In this document: piece after piece, positions 1 through 8,163 of the stretch
Layout of the letters: each line of letters starts with the position of its first letter
How positions within the stretch are numbered: the stretch's first letter is position 1
DNA from: Seminavis robusta
Lineage: Eukaryota; Bacillariophyta; Bacillariophyceae; Naviculales; Naviculaceae
Direction: 5' to 3'
Assembly (NCBI GenBank): GCA_903772945.1
Contig: CAICTM010001071.1
Span: forward strand, 1-38,203
DNA length: 38,203 bases
Made by a program: the position numbers and the translations under genes
Notes under the pieces: model-generated
Database searches by the model: none
Seen by the model: only the letters and a program-made list of their open reading frames with translations
Told to the model about the DNA's origin: nothing

Positions 1-685
1 CCTTCCGACAACCTGCTACCCGAGTGGCGGCATAGAGGGCGAGAGCTTTTCTTCCCTTTGAACACTGAACAAAATATTGATAGACTCTATACTAGAACTT
101 CATATTATTTTACTCGCTACATAATCCTCTGGTACTTTCATCCATCCACTTGCCTTGGAAATAGCATGTCTTCTCTAGCTACGGTCGTACATCCAAGAGA
201 CCTGTGTTGATCTGTTGATGCATCCCTCGTCACTCGCTCCTCCTCGCCACCCTGAGAGGTGCCTGGCACCATGACGCCCGCACAGCAGAAGAGGCCAGAT
301 GAGCGACTTTGCTTGTAGTTCTGCCTGACCTGCAGCTTTGGTGGTTTACTCCAAGGCAGCCTTACTCTTGCCATTAGGAACAGCCTTTGGATCTCAAGAC
401 GATTCCAGCCAGCAGAATTTGGTCCAGCAACTCAAGGAGAGGTTTGACATTGCCGCACTCGTCTATGCCACAATGGACCTGGATATTTGGTAAAAAGTAG
501 TACCACCCTGTGGGGCCATTCGCGCTGAGATCAAGAGAAGATTGGTGCTTCAAGTGCATCGCCCTTAGTCCAACCAGGACAACTGCTCTCTAGCATAGTT
601 GCTCTTTGAGTTTTAACAACGCGAACATTTGATTGCTGCCCCTATAGCTGGCACAGTACAACCCCATGTCCTCAATAGCATGAAT
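1..685. other. Stretch without a supported gene
   Basis: Only short open frames with no recognisable product are present. The best is a 61-residue minus-strand frame at 374-559, which has no family signature and no partner exon that I can find. The 3' untranslated region of the minus-strand disordered gene that ends at 686 probably reaches into this stretch. Confidence 0.4.
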
Positions 686-1018
686 CTACTTGTCAATCAA
701 ATACAGTTTTGTCTGCTTGTCTGGCTGCTCCTGTGGACAGCTATTGGTCTTCCATTCTTGTTTCCCTTCGTCTGAGGGCATGTGTTCTCGTCTACTGGGT
801 GGGAACACAGTTTCCTCTGGTGGAGTGGCTGTGTTTTCCTCCGACACTTGCTCCTTGATAGGGACTTGTTCCTCCCTCGAACCTTCTTGTATTAATCCAC
901 TTGCTCTCCCACAGATTTCACCAGTGGATATGATGACTTGCGTTCCTCATGGTTGTTGCTGCTGCCTGACAGCGCCATTGCATCATTATCATTGCTGCTG
1001 CTGCTGCTCGCTTCTTCA
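686..1018 (-). other. Probable 3' continuation of disordered gene IDP3 in shifted frames
   Basis: Downstream of the stop at 1019-1021 the minus strand still looks coding. A frame offset by one base reads an acidic, serine-rich segment (YDEEASSSSSNDNDAMALS) until a stop near 892. The original frame then reopens and reads a Glu/Pro/Lys-rich tail containing EEQVPIKEQVSEENTATPP, ending at a TAG at 686-688. The first and third segments share a frame and the middle one is displaced. Two compensating indels could explain this, or a short intron of 3n length that removes the middle. I found no convincing GT-AG pair, so the structure is unresolved. Confidence 0.4.
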
Positions 1019-1633
1019 TCATAAAACGCATGCCATGGTCGCCATAATGCGTCTTGTGGTATCATCGTCGCAGCAGTCAACGGCAAACGACTTTGGGTTA
1101 TTGCCACTGCTTCTTGCGGTGCTGGATCGTTTGGCTGCTTCGCAACTGATGGTACTGGTTCGTCGTCCCGGCATTTGTGGGACCTTATCGTGGCGCACAT
1201 GGGAGCTGTCTCGTCGCAGAGGAAGCGTGGGCATGCTGTCGTTGAGGCTGTTGAATTGAGAGCCTCGTTTCTGTTCGTTGGAGACGACGAGCAAGTCACT
1301 GATCAAGAGCTCCTTGTCGTCGTCATTGTCGAACTCTTCTTCGTCGTCGCCAAACTGGTCCTCCTCGTCAAAGTCGCCACAGGTAATGCTCGAGGCCACA
1401 CTGTCGAGTGAGAATCGAGCGTGTACACTGGTCAATTGAATAATGTTGCTGGATGTTCTGCGGCAAGGGATCATTCGACCACCGCCGAGTTGTCCCAGGC
1501 GTCGTCGTGGGAGGTATCCGCCGTCATTGTTGTAGCTATCCGACTCGTCCAGTGGTTGGTATCCGCTGGCAACGGCAGCGTCACTGAAGCGCAAGAGCTC
1601 GGTTGTGGCGAGTGCAGCGGGTTCAGTCATCAT
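1019..1633 (-). CDS. Disordered protein with DxxPxxPxRRxS motifs (IDP3)
   Basis: The frame codes for 204 residues and starts at tandem Met codons at 1633 and 1630. No globular domain, signal peptide or membrane segment is visible. The protein is low-complexity: an acidic run lies at about residues 87-107 (DFDEEDQFGDDEEEFDNDDD), with basic and serine-rich parts around it. Two perfect copies of the 12-residue motif D-x-x-P-x-x-P-x-R-R-x-S occur, at residues 132-143 (DSMPTLPLRRDS) and 149-160 (DKVPQMPGRRTS). A looser relative, MIPCRRTSS, lies near residue 54. Residues 81-90 (SSITCGDFDE) match a box in IDP1 (SSITMTDFDN). In both proteins this box lies upstream of a DSxP motif, so the two are probably distant homologues. 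Function is unknown; R-R-x-S is a generic basophilic-kinase site. The frame probably continues past its stop (see 686-1018), so this product may be incomplete. Confidence 0.6.
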   Translation of the reverse strand: MMTEPAALATTELLRFSDAAVASGYQPLDESDSYNNDGGYLPRRRLGQLGGGRMIPCRRTSSNIIQLTSVHARFSLDSVASSITCGDFDEEDQFGDDEEEFDNDDDKELLISDLLVVSNEQKRGSQFNSLNDSMPTLPLRRDSSHVRHDKVPQMPGRRTSTISCEAAKRSSTARSSGNNPKSFAVDCCDDDTTRRIMATMACVL

Positions 1634-2505
1634 GTCAGTCAGAGAGTCAGTCAGTGAAGGTGCTTGCCAGGGAACGATGAATTGAATTAGATTTTATGAT
1701 AGTCGTGAAACAGCATCCACTTGTCGCCCAAAACTGGACGAACACGGAGCCTGCTCTTTAACGAGGTTGGTGTGTTGGGCACACAAAATTGAATCGTTCA
1801 GCTATCGTTCACAGCAACCGCCCTTGCATTTGTTGTTGGTACCAATGATCTTTGGTACGAGTGCAAGATAACTGGTGTCAATGAAAGAATATGAAAGAGT
1901 GGTGGTAGCGTGGCTGAGGTAATGCATTAAAAACATTGATAAATAAATATACCTCATCCTCAGTAATTCAAAACCTAAAAAACCAAAAACTGCACGAAGA
2001 GTTCAACACGTTCTAGCGGGGTACGGTCAGAAAGCTTACGTTCTGACAATATGGTATTTAAAGCTATCATCCCCTAAAAACTCCAGTTTCCAAAAGAGCA
2101 GTCGCCAATGTTAATTCTAATACGGAAGCAGATCTTGGTTTCAGTTGATGGTCTTGGAGAAAATGGGTTTTCTAATTAGCTTGGAAGCAATATCTGCGTT
2201 CTCTAATTGGATTCATCACACCATGGTGTGGAAGCACGGTTCATTTTCACTTCGTTTAATAATTTCTCAAAGAGACCAGTGTCCGATCGCAGCAGCGTCC
2301 TCCAATGTTACCGGTAATGGGAGAGGGAACGTTTACCGGCAGTATCCTGCGAAATATTGTATCTATGGTGCTACCAAGATTGGCAACCGAGTGCTTACCA
2401 ATCTGGATGCATGTAGAATGGCCAGTGGATCTTGGTAGCTACAAGGTAGACGATTCGTGAACCGGACCTCTGCCGTGCTGTGCTGTTCTGTTCTGTTCTG
2501 GCTGA
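1634..2505. other. Intergenic region between divergent IDP3 and SGNH-A
   Basis: This stretch lies between two genes transcribed away from each other, so it should hold both promoters. It contains A/T-rich stretches near 1925-1995 and a CTGTT-type microsatellite at about 2474-2499, just before the ATG at 2506. I see no gene; the short open frames at 2145-2438 show no coding character. Confidence 0.5.
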
Positions 2506-4215
2506 ATGACAGCTGCCAAGAAGAATTGCTCGCGAAAGCTGCCTCAACTTGTAGTAGCATTGCTGATTGCGTTGGTAGCGCTTGGTAACGTACGAATAGT
2601 GCATCGTCTCCGTGTTGTAGAAGGAGATGCCCCGACTGAAACAACACAAAATAATAATGGTGAATGGGTAGTATTATTGGATAATAGTAATGACAAGAAA
2701 CAAAGATTTCCCCGGGTCAAGGCAGCCCTGCAAAAACTGGAAAGTGATTCTGTCTTGACCACCAAATTCACCCAACGCCAACGTGTCCTCGACAAGGGAT
2801 ACCCCGTCCAATGGAGTCCCTGTGTTCTGGAACGGATTCTTCGCCATGGTCGTCGTCTTCGTGTCACGGTCGTGGGAGGGTCCATGGCGGCCCGGGCAGG
2901 ACAACAATGTAGTAGTACTGCTACCAATAACAACAATCCATTGGAAGGTCGTTACAGTGATCTGCTGGAACAGCGGTTTCGCAACAAGGATGCTGCCTTT
3001 GAGATGAAGGTACAGAATGTGGCGCAGGGAGCCACAACGTCCGTTTTGAGTGCTCTGCAATTGGATACTTTGATTATACCGGAACAGACCGATGTGATTA
3101 TATGGGATCACGCTCCCAATGGTACGTTTTGAAAAATTAATTAAATTGGCACCGGTAACAATGATCAAACATCAAGAGTATCTCTGGTGGGGATTCTAAC
3201 GATTGGGATACTCTTTTTCTTTCTACATATAGACAGCCCCCTATGGGAAGAGATGAATCGAGGCGGCACGGAAGAAGAGATTCGAAAACTAGACTTTTGG
3301 TTGACACGAGTTAGACTTCTGTATGCCCAAAATGGGAAACCTCCTCCGCCCCTGATCTTGCTGCATTGGTGGCCGCCCGAATGGTTCAAGAAGAAGAACG
3401 ACATGTTGGTCGACTTGGATTCACACACCCGAGATCATGTTGGTGCTCTGATTCAATCGTACCGAACTGCTGGCTGGGAAATTGCCGTGGTGGACGTAGG
3501 AGCTCCCATAGAGGTTACGCCCTCTCTGCAAAAGCACCATCGTATGCTTCATGACGACCCCGTTCATCCTTCCTGTCTCATGACAAATTTTGTAGCCGAC
3601 ATGCTGCAACATGCCTTTTACTCCAATTGGCCCAGCAGCGGATCATGCCCTCTCCCGACGAGTAAGCCCGCTGCCAGTAATACTAATTCATGGCCACCCC
3701 ACAAGTCAATCGCATGGTACGACCGAGACCAGGCATTGTGGACCGATTTGTTCCATGAAAAAGCCAAAATTGCCAGTCTCAATTCCTGGGAACCAAAAGT
3801 GCGATTGTCCAGTCTGCAGATTGGGAATCGGCAAGAGATTGCAACCACGTGGCCCACTGTGACTTGGGAACAAACGGACGAGCTCCGAGCGGATCGAAAG
3901 AATGGATTCGTGCTGCCAGCATGCGACAAGGGCAACCGGACGGTTCAGATCCTGAACGAACCGGACATGAAATGGCTTGGTGTGTCTCTATTGAGAGGAA
4001 ACAAGCTGATTGTCAATGATTTGCTAGTGGATGTTCCGGCACGAGAACCCAAGGACGACCCGTATGCTTGGCCTCATCATCATTTGAGTCGATGGATACG
4101 CCTTCCGGATCATGTACCCAAGTCAGATTCCTACAATGTGTCCATGTGCTGCAACTGGAAGAAGGGAACTTCCTTTTTTCAGTTTCTGATTGCTGTTTCG
4201 CTTCCTGAACAATAG
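2506..4215 (+). CDS. Membrane-anchored SGNH/GDSL-hydrolase-like protein (SGNH-A), two exons
   Basis: Exons are 2506-3121 and 3233-4215, joined across a 111-bp GT-AG intron of phase 1, giving 532 residues. A short basic N-terminus and one hydrophobic segment (residues about 12-28) suggest a type II membrane or Golgi protein. SGNH-like blocks follow in order: VVGGSMAARA with candidate nucleophile Ser126; QNVAQGATTS (170-179), resembling the block II Gly; IIWDHAPND (198-206), resembling block III; and DDPVHPSC, giving an Asp314-x-x-His317 dyad. A C-terminal region of about 200 residues (SLNSWEPK, NEPDMKWLG) is unassigned and looks beta-rich. The fold call rests on motif order; substrate is unknown, and an acyl or acetyl esterase or transferase acting on surface glycans is only a guess. 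SGNH-B at 11503 is a clear paralogue sharing GRYS, WW after PPPP, SNW and the intron position. Without splicing, translation stops at 3130-3132. Confidence 0.8.
3122..3232 (+). other. Intron of SGNH-A
   Basis: The donor is GTACGT and the acceptor TATAG. The intron is A/T-rich and splits a codon after its first base, so that G|AC is restored as Asp206. The paralogue at 11503 has an intron at the equivalent codon. Confidence 0.85.
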
Positions 4216-4520
4216 TAGCTAGGAGTAGGTTCCTCAGAGTGTCTGAAGTTAACTGAATCGAATCTAATCGAATCATTCCTGGCGGTGTCTGGTGGGGCGT
4301 TGTTCTTGTTTGCATCTCATCAACGCCACACTCGGGGGCCCCGCCGCCTGGAAGCCCGAGCATTATTTTGAAGAATCCTCGCAATTCCACGAAGGATCAT
4401 GCACTCTCCCCAAGCAAGCTGTTAGTTCTGACTATACGATGTAGACGCTAAACCCCTCATCATCGCCAGCAATCGCGATGCCACGATAGCCAGCTTTAGA
4501 ATACTCCAGCTTATTTCCAA
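4216..4520. other. 3' flank of SGNH-A
   Basis: About 300 bp with no coding frame of note. It should contain the 3' untranslated region of SGNH-A. It ends where the first terminal-type repeat begins. Confidence 0.4.
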
Positions 4521-4662
4521 TAAGTCAGCGGGAGCTGCGATACCTCGGCAGAAAGACAGATAGAAGAAGGAGGATCATGTTCCGATTGCACCCATCTTTC
4601 AAGCTAGCCGCCCAGTATCATTCATTCCCGCATTGCAACCTTCTTTTTATTAAGCTAGCCCT

Positions 4663-4697
4663 GGCGACAACACCCGACTACGTCGTGTGTTGCCGCC
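4663..4697. repeat. 35-nt hairpin repeat, copy 1
   Basis: The arm GGCGACAACACCCGAC and the arm GTCGTGTGTTGCCGCC pair at 14 of 16 positions around a TAC loop. Identical copies lie at 4825-4859 and 7557-7591, with a partly degraded one at 7043-7077. Confidence 0.75.
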
Positions 4698-4824
4698 CGC
4701 TACTCTATAATTTACCAGCTGCCATTCCCTTATAGTAACTCTAACCTTTACAGCTCCTGCTGGCTTATTGTGCTGTTGTGCTGATTGCACTAACCTTAAA
4801 TATTAATGATTTATTCCTACCCCT

Positions 4825-4859
4825 GGCGACAACACCCGACTACGTCGTGTGTTGCCGCC
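4825..4859. repeat. 35-nt hairpin repeat, copy 2
   Basis: Identical to copy 1 (4663-4697). It heads the second tandem unit of about 160 bp in the left flanking repeat. Confidence 0.75.
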
Positions 4860-5152
4860 CAATACTCTATAATTTACCAGCTGCCATTCCCTTACAGTAA
4901 CTCTAACCTTTACAGCTCCTGCTGGCTTATTGTGCTATTGCACTAACCTTAAATATTAATGATGTATTCCTACCCCTAACTTGTATTGAATCATCAATGT
5001 TCAGTTTTGTTGGCTTATGACTATCTCTATCCTTATAATTTGGCTTCACCGGAATAGGAAATAGCATTAAAGGGGTTGAGAACTCAGGCAGTTTACCTGC
5101 CGAGGTAAACCCACTCCACGGGAGTCGAACAGGATGAGCCAGTCTCGGTCGA

Positions 5153-5159
5153 TATATAA
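5153..5159 (+). promoter_or_regulatory. Possible TATA element upstream of the 5246 ORF
   Basis: TATATAA lies about 90 bp before the first ATG of the ORF and just inside the left flanking repeat. The position fits a promoter, but the support is sequence resemblance only. Confidence 0.25.
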
Positions 5160-5245
5160 CCAGCCCAAAGTCAAATCAACTCCCGCGCCAAAATCTTTTG
5201 CACCAATTCCATTTGAACTCGGATTTTTGTCGCACCTCGAAACCG

Positions 5246-6358
5246 ATGCGATGCTTCGCCAAAGACCGCGGCGCGTCCGTTGCGACACGATGGCGTCATT
5301 GCCGGCTTGCCCCCACTCTGTCCATGCTTTTCAATATCGTTCCCCATAAAGTTGTTCGCCTTTCCAAAAAGAGTGTGTGCCGTGCTGCCTGGCAGCACAA
5401 TCTATCGACAATGAGGTATGATGGCGGCCCAACCTCGATGGAAGACTATTTGTACAGACTCACTGCAGAGACAAAGTTTCACCCAAAGCCTGCAACTGAG
5501 CTGGAGCCACCCAAGTTGGTAAAGGTCAACTTAGAGAGTATCCGAGTGAGGTTCCAGAAATGGCTCAGCCGTGCCTTTTTCAACTGGGACAAGCTGTTGC
5601 GGTTGACCTCCTGCCCCAGTGACCTCTACAACCCCGACGATGGCTTTATAGATCCAGTGCAACAGGGTTGTAAAGCCTTGTCGCTCTTGATGGTGCAACA
5701 ACTGTACACTCTTCTTGCCCGCAAAGCAGCCATCAGACTTGGTTTTCGCCATCCAGCCAGTCGGCAATACAATCGCAGTCACACCTATTTGGAAGAGATC
5801 CCAGCGGGATGCGCCTATCTCATTGAGCAATTTGGAATTACTCAACGACTTCAGGTGTCCGGAAACTATGAGGTCCTTCACGTTTGGGATGGTCAGCACA
5901 AGGACTCCTTTGGTGTCGCTCTCCCCGAAGATATCCAACATGGCGCAATAAAGGGTTGTTCTGTCTTTCTCCACCGTTTGCGTGCTGCTGGAGTCGAGAT
6001 GCGCCGAGTCAACCTGGACTGCCCCGAACGTACCCCATGGGACTCTATGGTTATCACCAGAAGCTCAGAAGGGAATGGTCTCGATCTAGCTACGACCTAT
6101 TCCATTCAAGAATATGAGTTGCCTCGCGATGTCTTTCTTTCCTTTGTCTTTTGCGGACCTCATGAATCTGCTGGGTCAGCCATTGAGCGGTATTCCACTA
6201 GGCGACCCACCGAGATCAGCCAGCGAAAGCTCCCGACGAATGAACCAGTTGCGAAGATATGTACGGTTGGCCGTGGTGTCAACGAATTTGACGCCGTCGG
6301 CTTTTATCAAGTGCTCTTCCGCTATGGTCCGGCAAAGCTGGGAGACCGCTACGTCTAG
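5246..6358 (+). CDS. Unrecognised protein inside the repeat-bounded segment
   Basis: The open frame extends upstream to 5198 but begins there with TTG. The first ATG is at 5246, giving 370 residues; later ATGs at 5324 and 5411 are also plausible starts. Composition is that of a folded protein, with alternating hydrophobic and charged residues and many aromatics (MEDYLYRL, SRAFFNWDKLL, LYNPDDGFIDPVQQG). I recognise no domain, signal peptide or membrane span, and no reverse transcriptase, integrase, transposase or protease motif. The ORF lies between similar direct repeats, so it may be cargo or the only coding part of a mobile element, or an ordinary gene hemmed in by repeats. The last 60 residues look less convincing, and a second frame is open there, so a frameshift or missed exon is possible. 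Confidence 0.5.
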   Translation: MRCFAKDRGASVATRWRHCRLAPTLSMLFNIVPHKVVRLSKKSVCRAAWQHNLSTMRYDGGPTSMEDYLYRLTAETKFHPKPATELEPPKLVKVNLESIRVRFQKWLSRAFFNWDKLLRLTSCPSDLYNPDDGFIDPVQQGCKALSLLMVQQLYTLLARKAAIRLGFRHPASRQYNRSHTYLEEIPAGCAYLIEQFGITQRLQVSGNYEVLHVWDGQHKDSFGVALPEDIQHGAIKGCSVFLHRLRAAGVEMRRVNLDCPERTPWDSMVITRSSEGNGLDLATTYSIQEYELPRDVFLSFVFCGPHESAGSAIERYSTRRPTEISQRKLPTNEPVAKICTVGRGVNEFDAVGFYQVLFRYGPAKLGDRYV

Positions 6359-6951
6359 ATACCTACATAGTCCGTTGCGGAGGAACATCCATCTCTGATT
6401 CGTACAATTGTTTGTGCAGCGACTCGCAGTTGAGCGAGGTTGGTTATCGTTTGGCACGAAATCAGTCTCTTTGACTTGCCATCTTTTGCAGGCGACAATG
6501 AATGTTGATCCTCGTTTGGAACGAAATCACCATTTTATTAAAGCAACACATGTATGAGCGAGCTCAGAAGAACTTTCATTTTGCGTGCTACCAGTACCTT
6601 AAAAAAAGCTATTCCTATCTTAGATGTTTTAGATCATGTCCTCAAGGGATGTCATTCTCAAGTTCTCCATTGTGGCATTGTTGCTAGAATCTTGCAGTCC
6701 TTGTTTCCCGGCGGGGAGGTATTGGTACCCCAGGGCTTTGATTGCATAACGCAGGTCTGGAGCACTGAGACTCGGGCTCCCGTTGGAGTTTCCGTTATTA
6801 GTACGGGTACAAGACTTTTAAAAATTGCTTTGCCATAAACTCTTTTAGAAAGTATGAATTCTCTTAACGCGTTAAACCACTGAGGAGACCACAACTCCAA
6901 GTCACCGTTCAATCCATCAACACAACAGATAAAGTCCAAAACCCTGGCCAT
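6359..6951. other. Non-coding part of the repeat-bounded segment
   Basis: Between the ORF stop and the right flanking repeat only short frames occur on either strand, such as one at 6658-7008 (-). None has recognisable content. This would be internal, untranslated sequence if the segment is one mobile element. Confidence 0.35.
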
Positions 6952-7042
6952 TAAGTCAGCGGGAGCTGCGATACCTCGGCAGAAAGACAGATAGAAGAAG
7001 GATGACATGTTTGAGATTGCACTCTTCTTTCAAGCTAGCCCT

Positions 7043-7077
7043 GGCGACAACACCCGACTTCATAGTGTGTTGCCGCC
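7043..7077. repeat. 35-nt hairpin repeat, degraded copy
   Basis: The left arm is intact (GGCGACAACACCCGAC) but the loop and start of the right arm differ (TTCATAGTGTGTTGCCGCC), so the stem is shortened. The block A copy at 4521-4642 lacks this stretch cleanly. Confidence 0.6.
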
Positions 7078-7280
7078 CGGTATCATTCATTCCCTCATTG
7101 CAACCTTCACCTCGGCAGTCTTGCTGCCAGAGCCCTCAACCCTTTTAATTGTTTTTCCTGCTACGGTGGTCCCTGCAGGTATAAGGGTAGGGTTAGAATA
7201 CAAATAAGTCAGCAAAAACTAAGTAAGTATCCTAGCTAGGATGGTGCAAACCAGCTAAAGCAATTTACATCCATCCTAGT

Positions 7281-7498
7281 AGGGGGATCTGCTTCTACCA
7301 GGAAAAACTCTAAAGCCAGCGAAAGCTATATAACTAGTATTCTAGCTAGCTAGGGGTGTCTGCTTCTAGCTTGCTATGGGAATCTGCTTCTAGCTAGGGG
7401 GATTTGCTTCTAGCTAGCTAAGCACAAGTTAAGCACTAGCTAAGCACTAGAGGTGTCTGCTTCTAGTTAGCTAGCTATAGGGGTATCTGCTTCTACAC
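7281..7498. repeat. Degenerate minisatellite, GCTTCTAGCTAGC type
   Basis: Six copies of a core resembling GGGGRTYTGCTTCTA, separated by variable CTAGCTAG-rich spacers. Spacing is irregular (about 19-70 bp), as in a decaying satellite. There is no coding potential. Confidence 0.6.
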
Positions 7499-7556
7499 TG
7501 AAACCTTTCTGCCGAGGTTACACAGCTCCGCTGGCTTTAATTAATTTAGCTAGCCC

Positions 7557-7591
7557 GGCGACAACACCCGACTACGTCGTGTGTTGCCGCC
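7557..7591. repeat. 35-nt hairpin repeat, copy 4
   Basis: Identical to the copies at 4663-4697 and 4825-4859. It is followed by the same CTACTCTATAATTTACC sequence. Confidence 0.75.
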
Positions 7592-7819
7592 CGCTACTCT
7601 ATAATTTACCAGCTGCCATTCCCTTATTGTAACTCTAACCTTTACAACTCCTGCTGGCTTATTGTGCTGTTGTGCTGATGCACTAACCTTAAATATTAAT
7701 GATTTATTCCTACCCTAACTTGTATTGAACCATCAATGTTCAGTTTTGTTGCTTATGACTATCTCTATCCTTATACTTTGGCTTCACCGGATAGGAAATA
7801 GGAAATAGGAAATAGCATT

Positions 7820-7932
7820 AAAGGGGTTGAGAACTCAGGCAGTTTACCTGCCGAGGTAAAGGGGTTGAGAACTCAGGCAGTTTACCTGCCGAGGTAAAGG
7901 GTTGAGAACTCAGGCAGTTAACCTGCCGAGGT
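7820..7932. repeat. 38-bp tandem repeat, three units
   Basis: Units at 7820-7857, 7858-7895 and 7896-7932 (one base shorter) contain GGGTTGAGAACTCAGGCAG and the short stem GGCAG-TTTAC-CTGCC. A single unit is present at the matching place in the left flanking repeat (about 5070-5107). Confidence 0.8.
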
Positions 7933-7939
7933 AAGTTGT

Positions 7940-8163
7940 TCAAGAAGCAGTGCTGTTTGTTTCATTTGTAGCAAGAATGGCAGTGGTATCTATAGCAATG
8001 CAGGTTTCATTTCTGCAACTGCAGCCACAGAGAAGAGAGCTGCAGTCAAACTCCAGGACGCGAATTCCACAAAGATAGTCTGGCATTTTGCCAGAGACCT
8101 CTGTCCCTTGCAAGAACGCAAACATTAACTTTGTGAGGTTCCCAGGGAGGGTGCCAGTCAACA
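7940..8163 (-). pseudogene. Detached C-terminus of LRR-A after a frameshift
   Basis: This frame encodes the end expected of the LRR protein: MLTGTLPGNLTKL, an LRR-like turn, then a Cys-rich cap (EFDCSSLLCGCSC) matching the end of LRR-B (EFDCSAILCGCGCSC). It is displaced by one base from the upstream frame, which stops at 8158-8160 after YLDLTNNTC. LRR-B reads through the same point as DVTNNSMLTGPL, so one base appears to be missing here. It may be a real truncation or an assembly error. Confidence 0.75.

Larger units (their letters stand above)
4521..5112. repeat. Left flanking direct repeat of a repeat-bounded segment
   Basis: Three blocks recur in the same order at 6952-7936. Block A (4521-4642) starts TAAGTCAGCGGGAGCTGC and ends CATTGCAACCTT. 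Block B contains the 35-nt hairpin and is present here as two tandem units of about 160 bp (near 4660-4820 and 4821-4975). Block C runs from CTAACTTGTATTGAA to the AACTCAGGCAG unit at about 5070-5112. The right copy has one block B unit and three copies of the final unit. The arrangement resembles diverged long terminal direct repeats, but I could not define TG...CA ends or a target-site duplication. Confidence 0.65.
6952..7936. repeat. Right flanking direct repeat, expanded by minisatellites
   Basis: Block A (6952-7107) matches 4521-4642 but also carries a roughly 34-bp hairpin-derived stretch missing on the left. A unique and minisatellite-filled stretch follows (about 7110-7545), then one block B unit (about 7550-7715), then block C (about 7716-7936) with its terminal unit in triplicate. 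The right end touches the 3' end of the LRR-A region at 7940. Confidence 0.6.

Noticed and set aside
960..1030. A 62-bp intron (GTTTTATG...CTGTCAG) to repair the IDP3 frame
   Set aside because: Joining these sites leads into a frame that stops soon afterwards, so it does not connect to the Glu-rich tail.
690..1259. 189-codon plus-strand ORF rich in Cys and Leu
   Set aside because: It is the antisense shadow of the Ser/Asp/Glu-rich IDP3 coding sequence; GCTGCTGCT and TCGTCG runs read as Leu, Cys and Val on the opposite strand.
5109..5130. Possible tRNA primer-binding site after the left flanking repeat (CCACTCCACGGGAGTCGAAC)
   Set aside because: It faintly resembles a tRNA T-arm complement, but it lacks the starting TGG at the repeat edge and the T stem does not pair. 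It does not prove an LTR retrotransposon.
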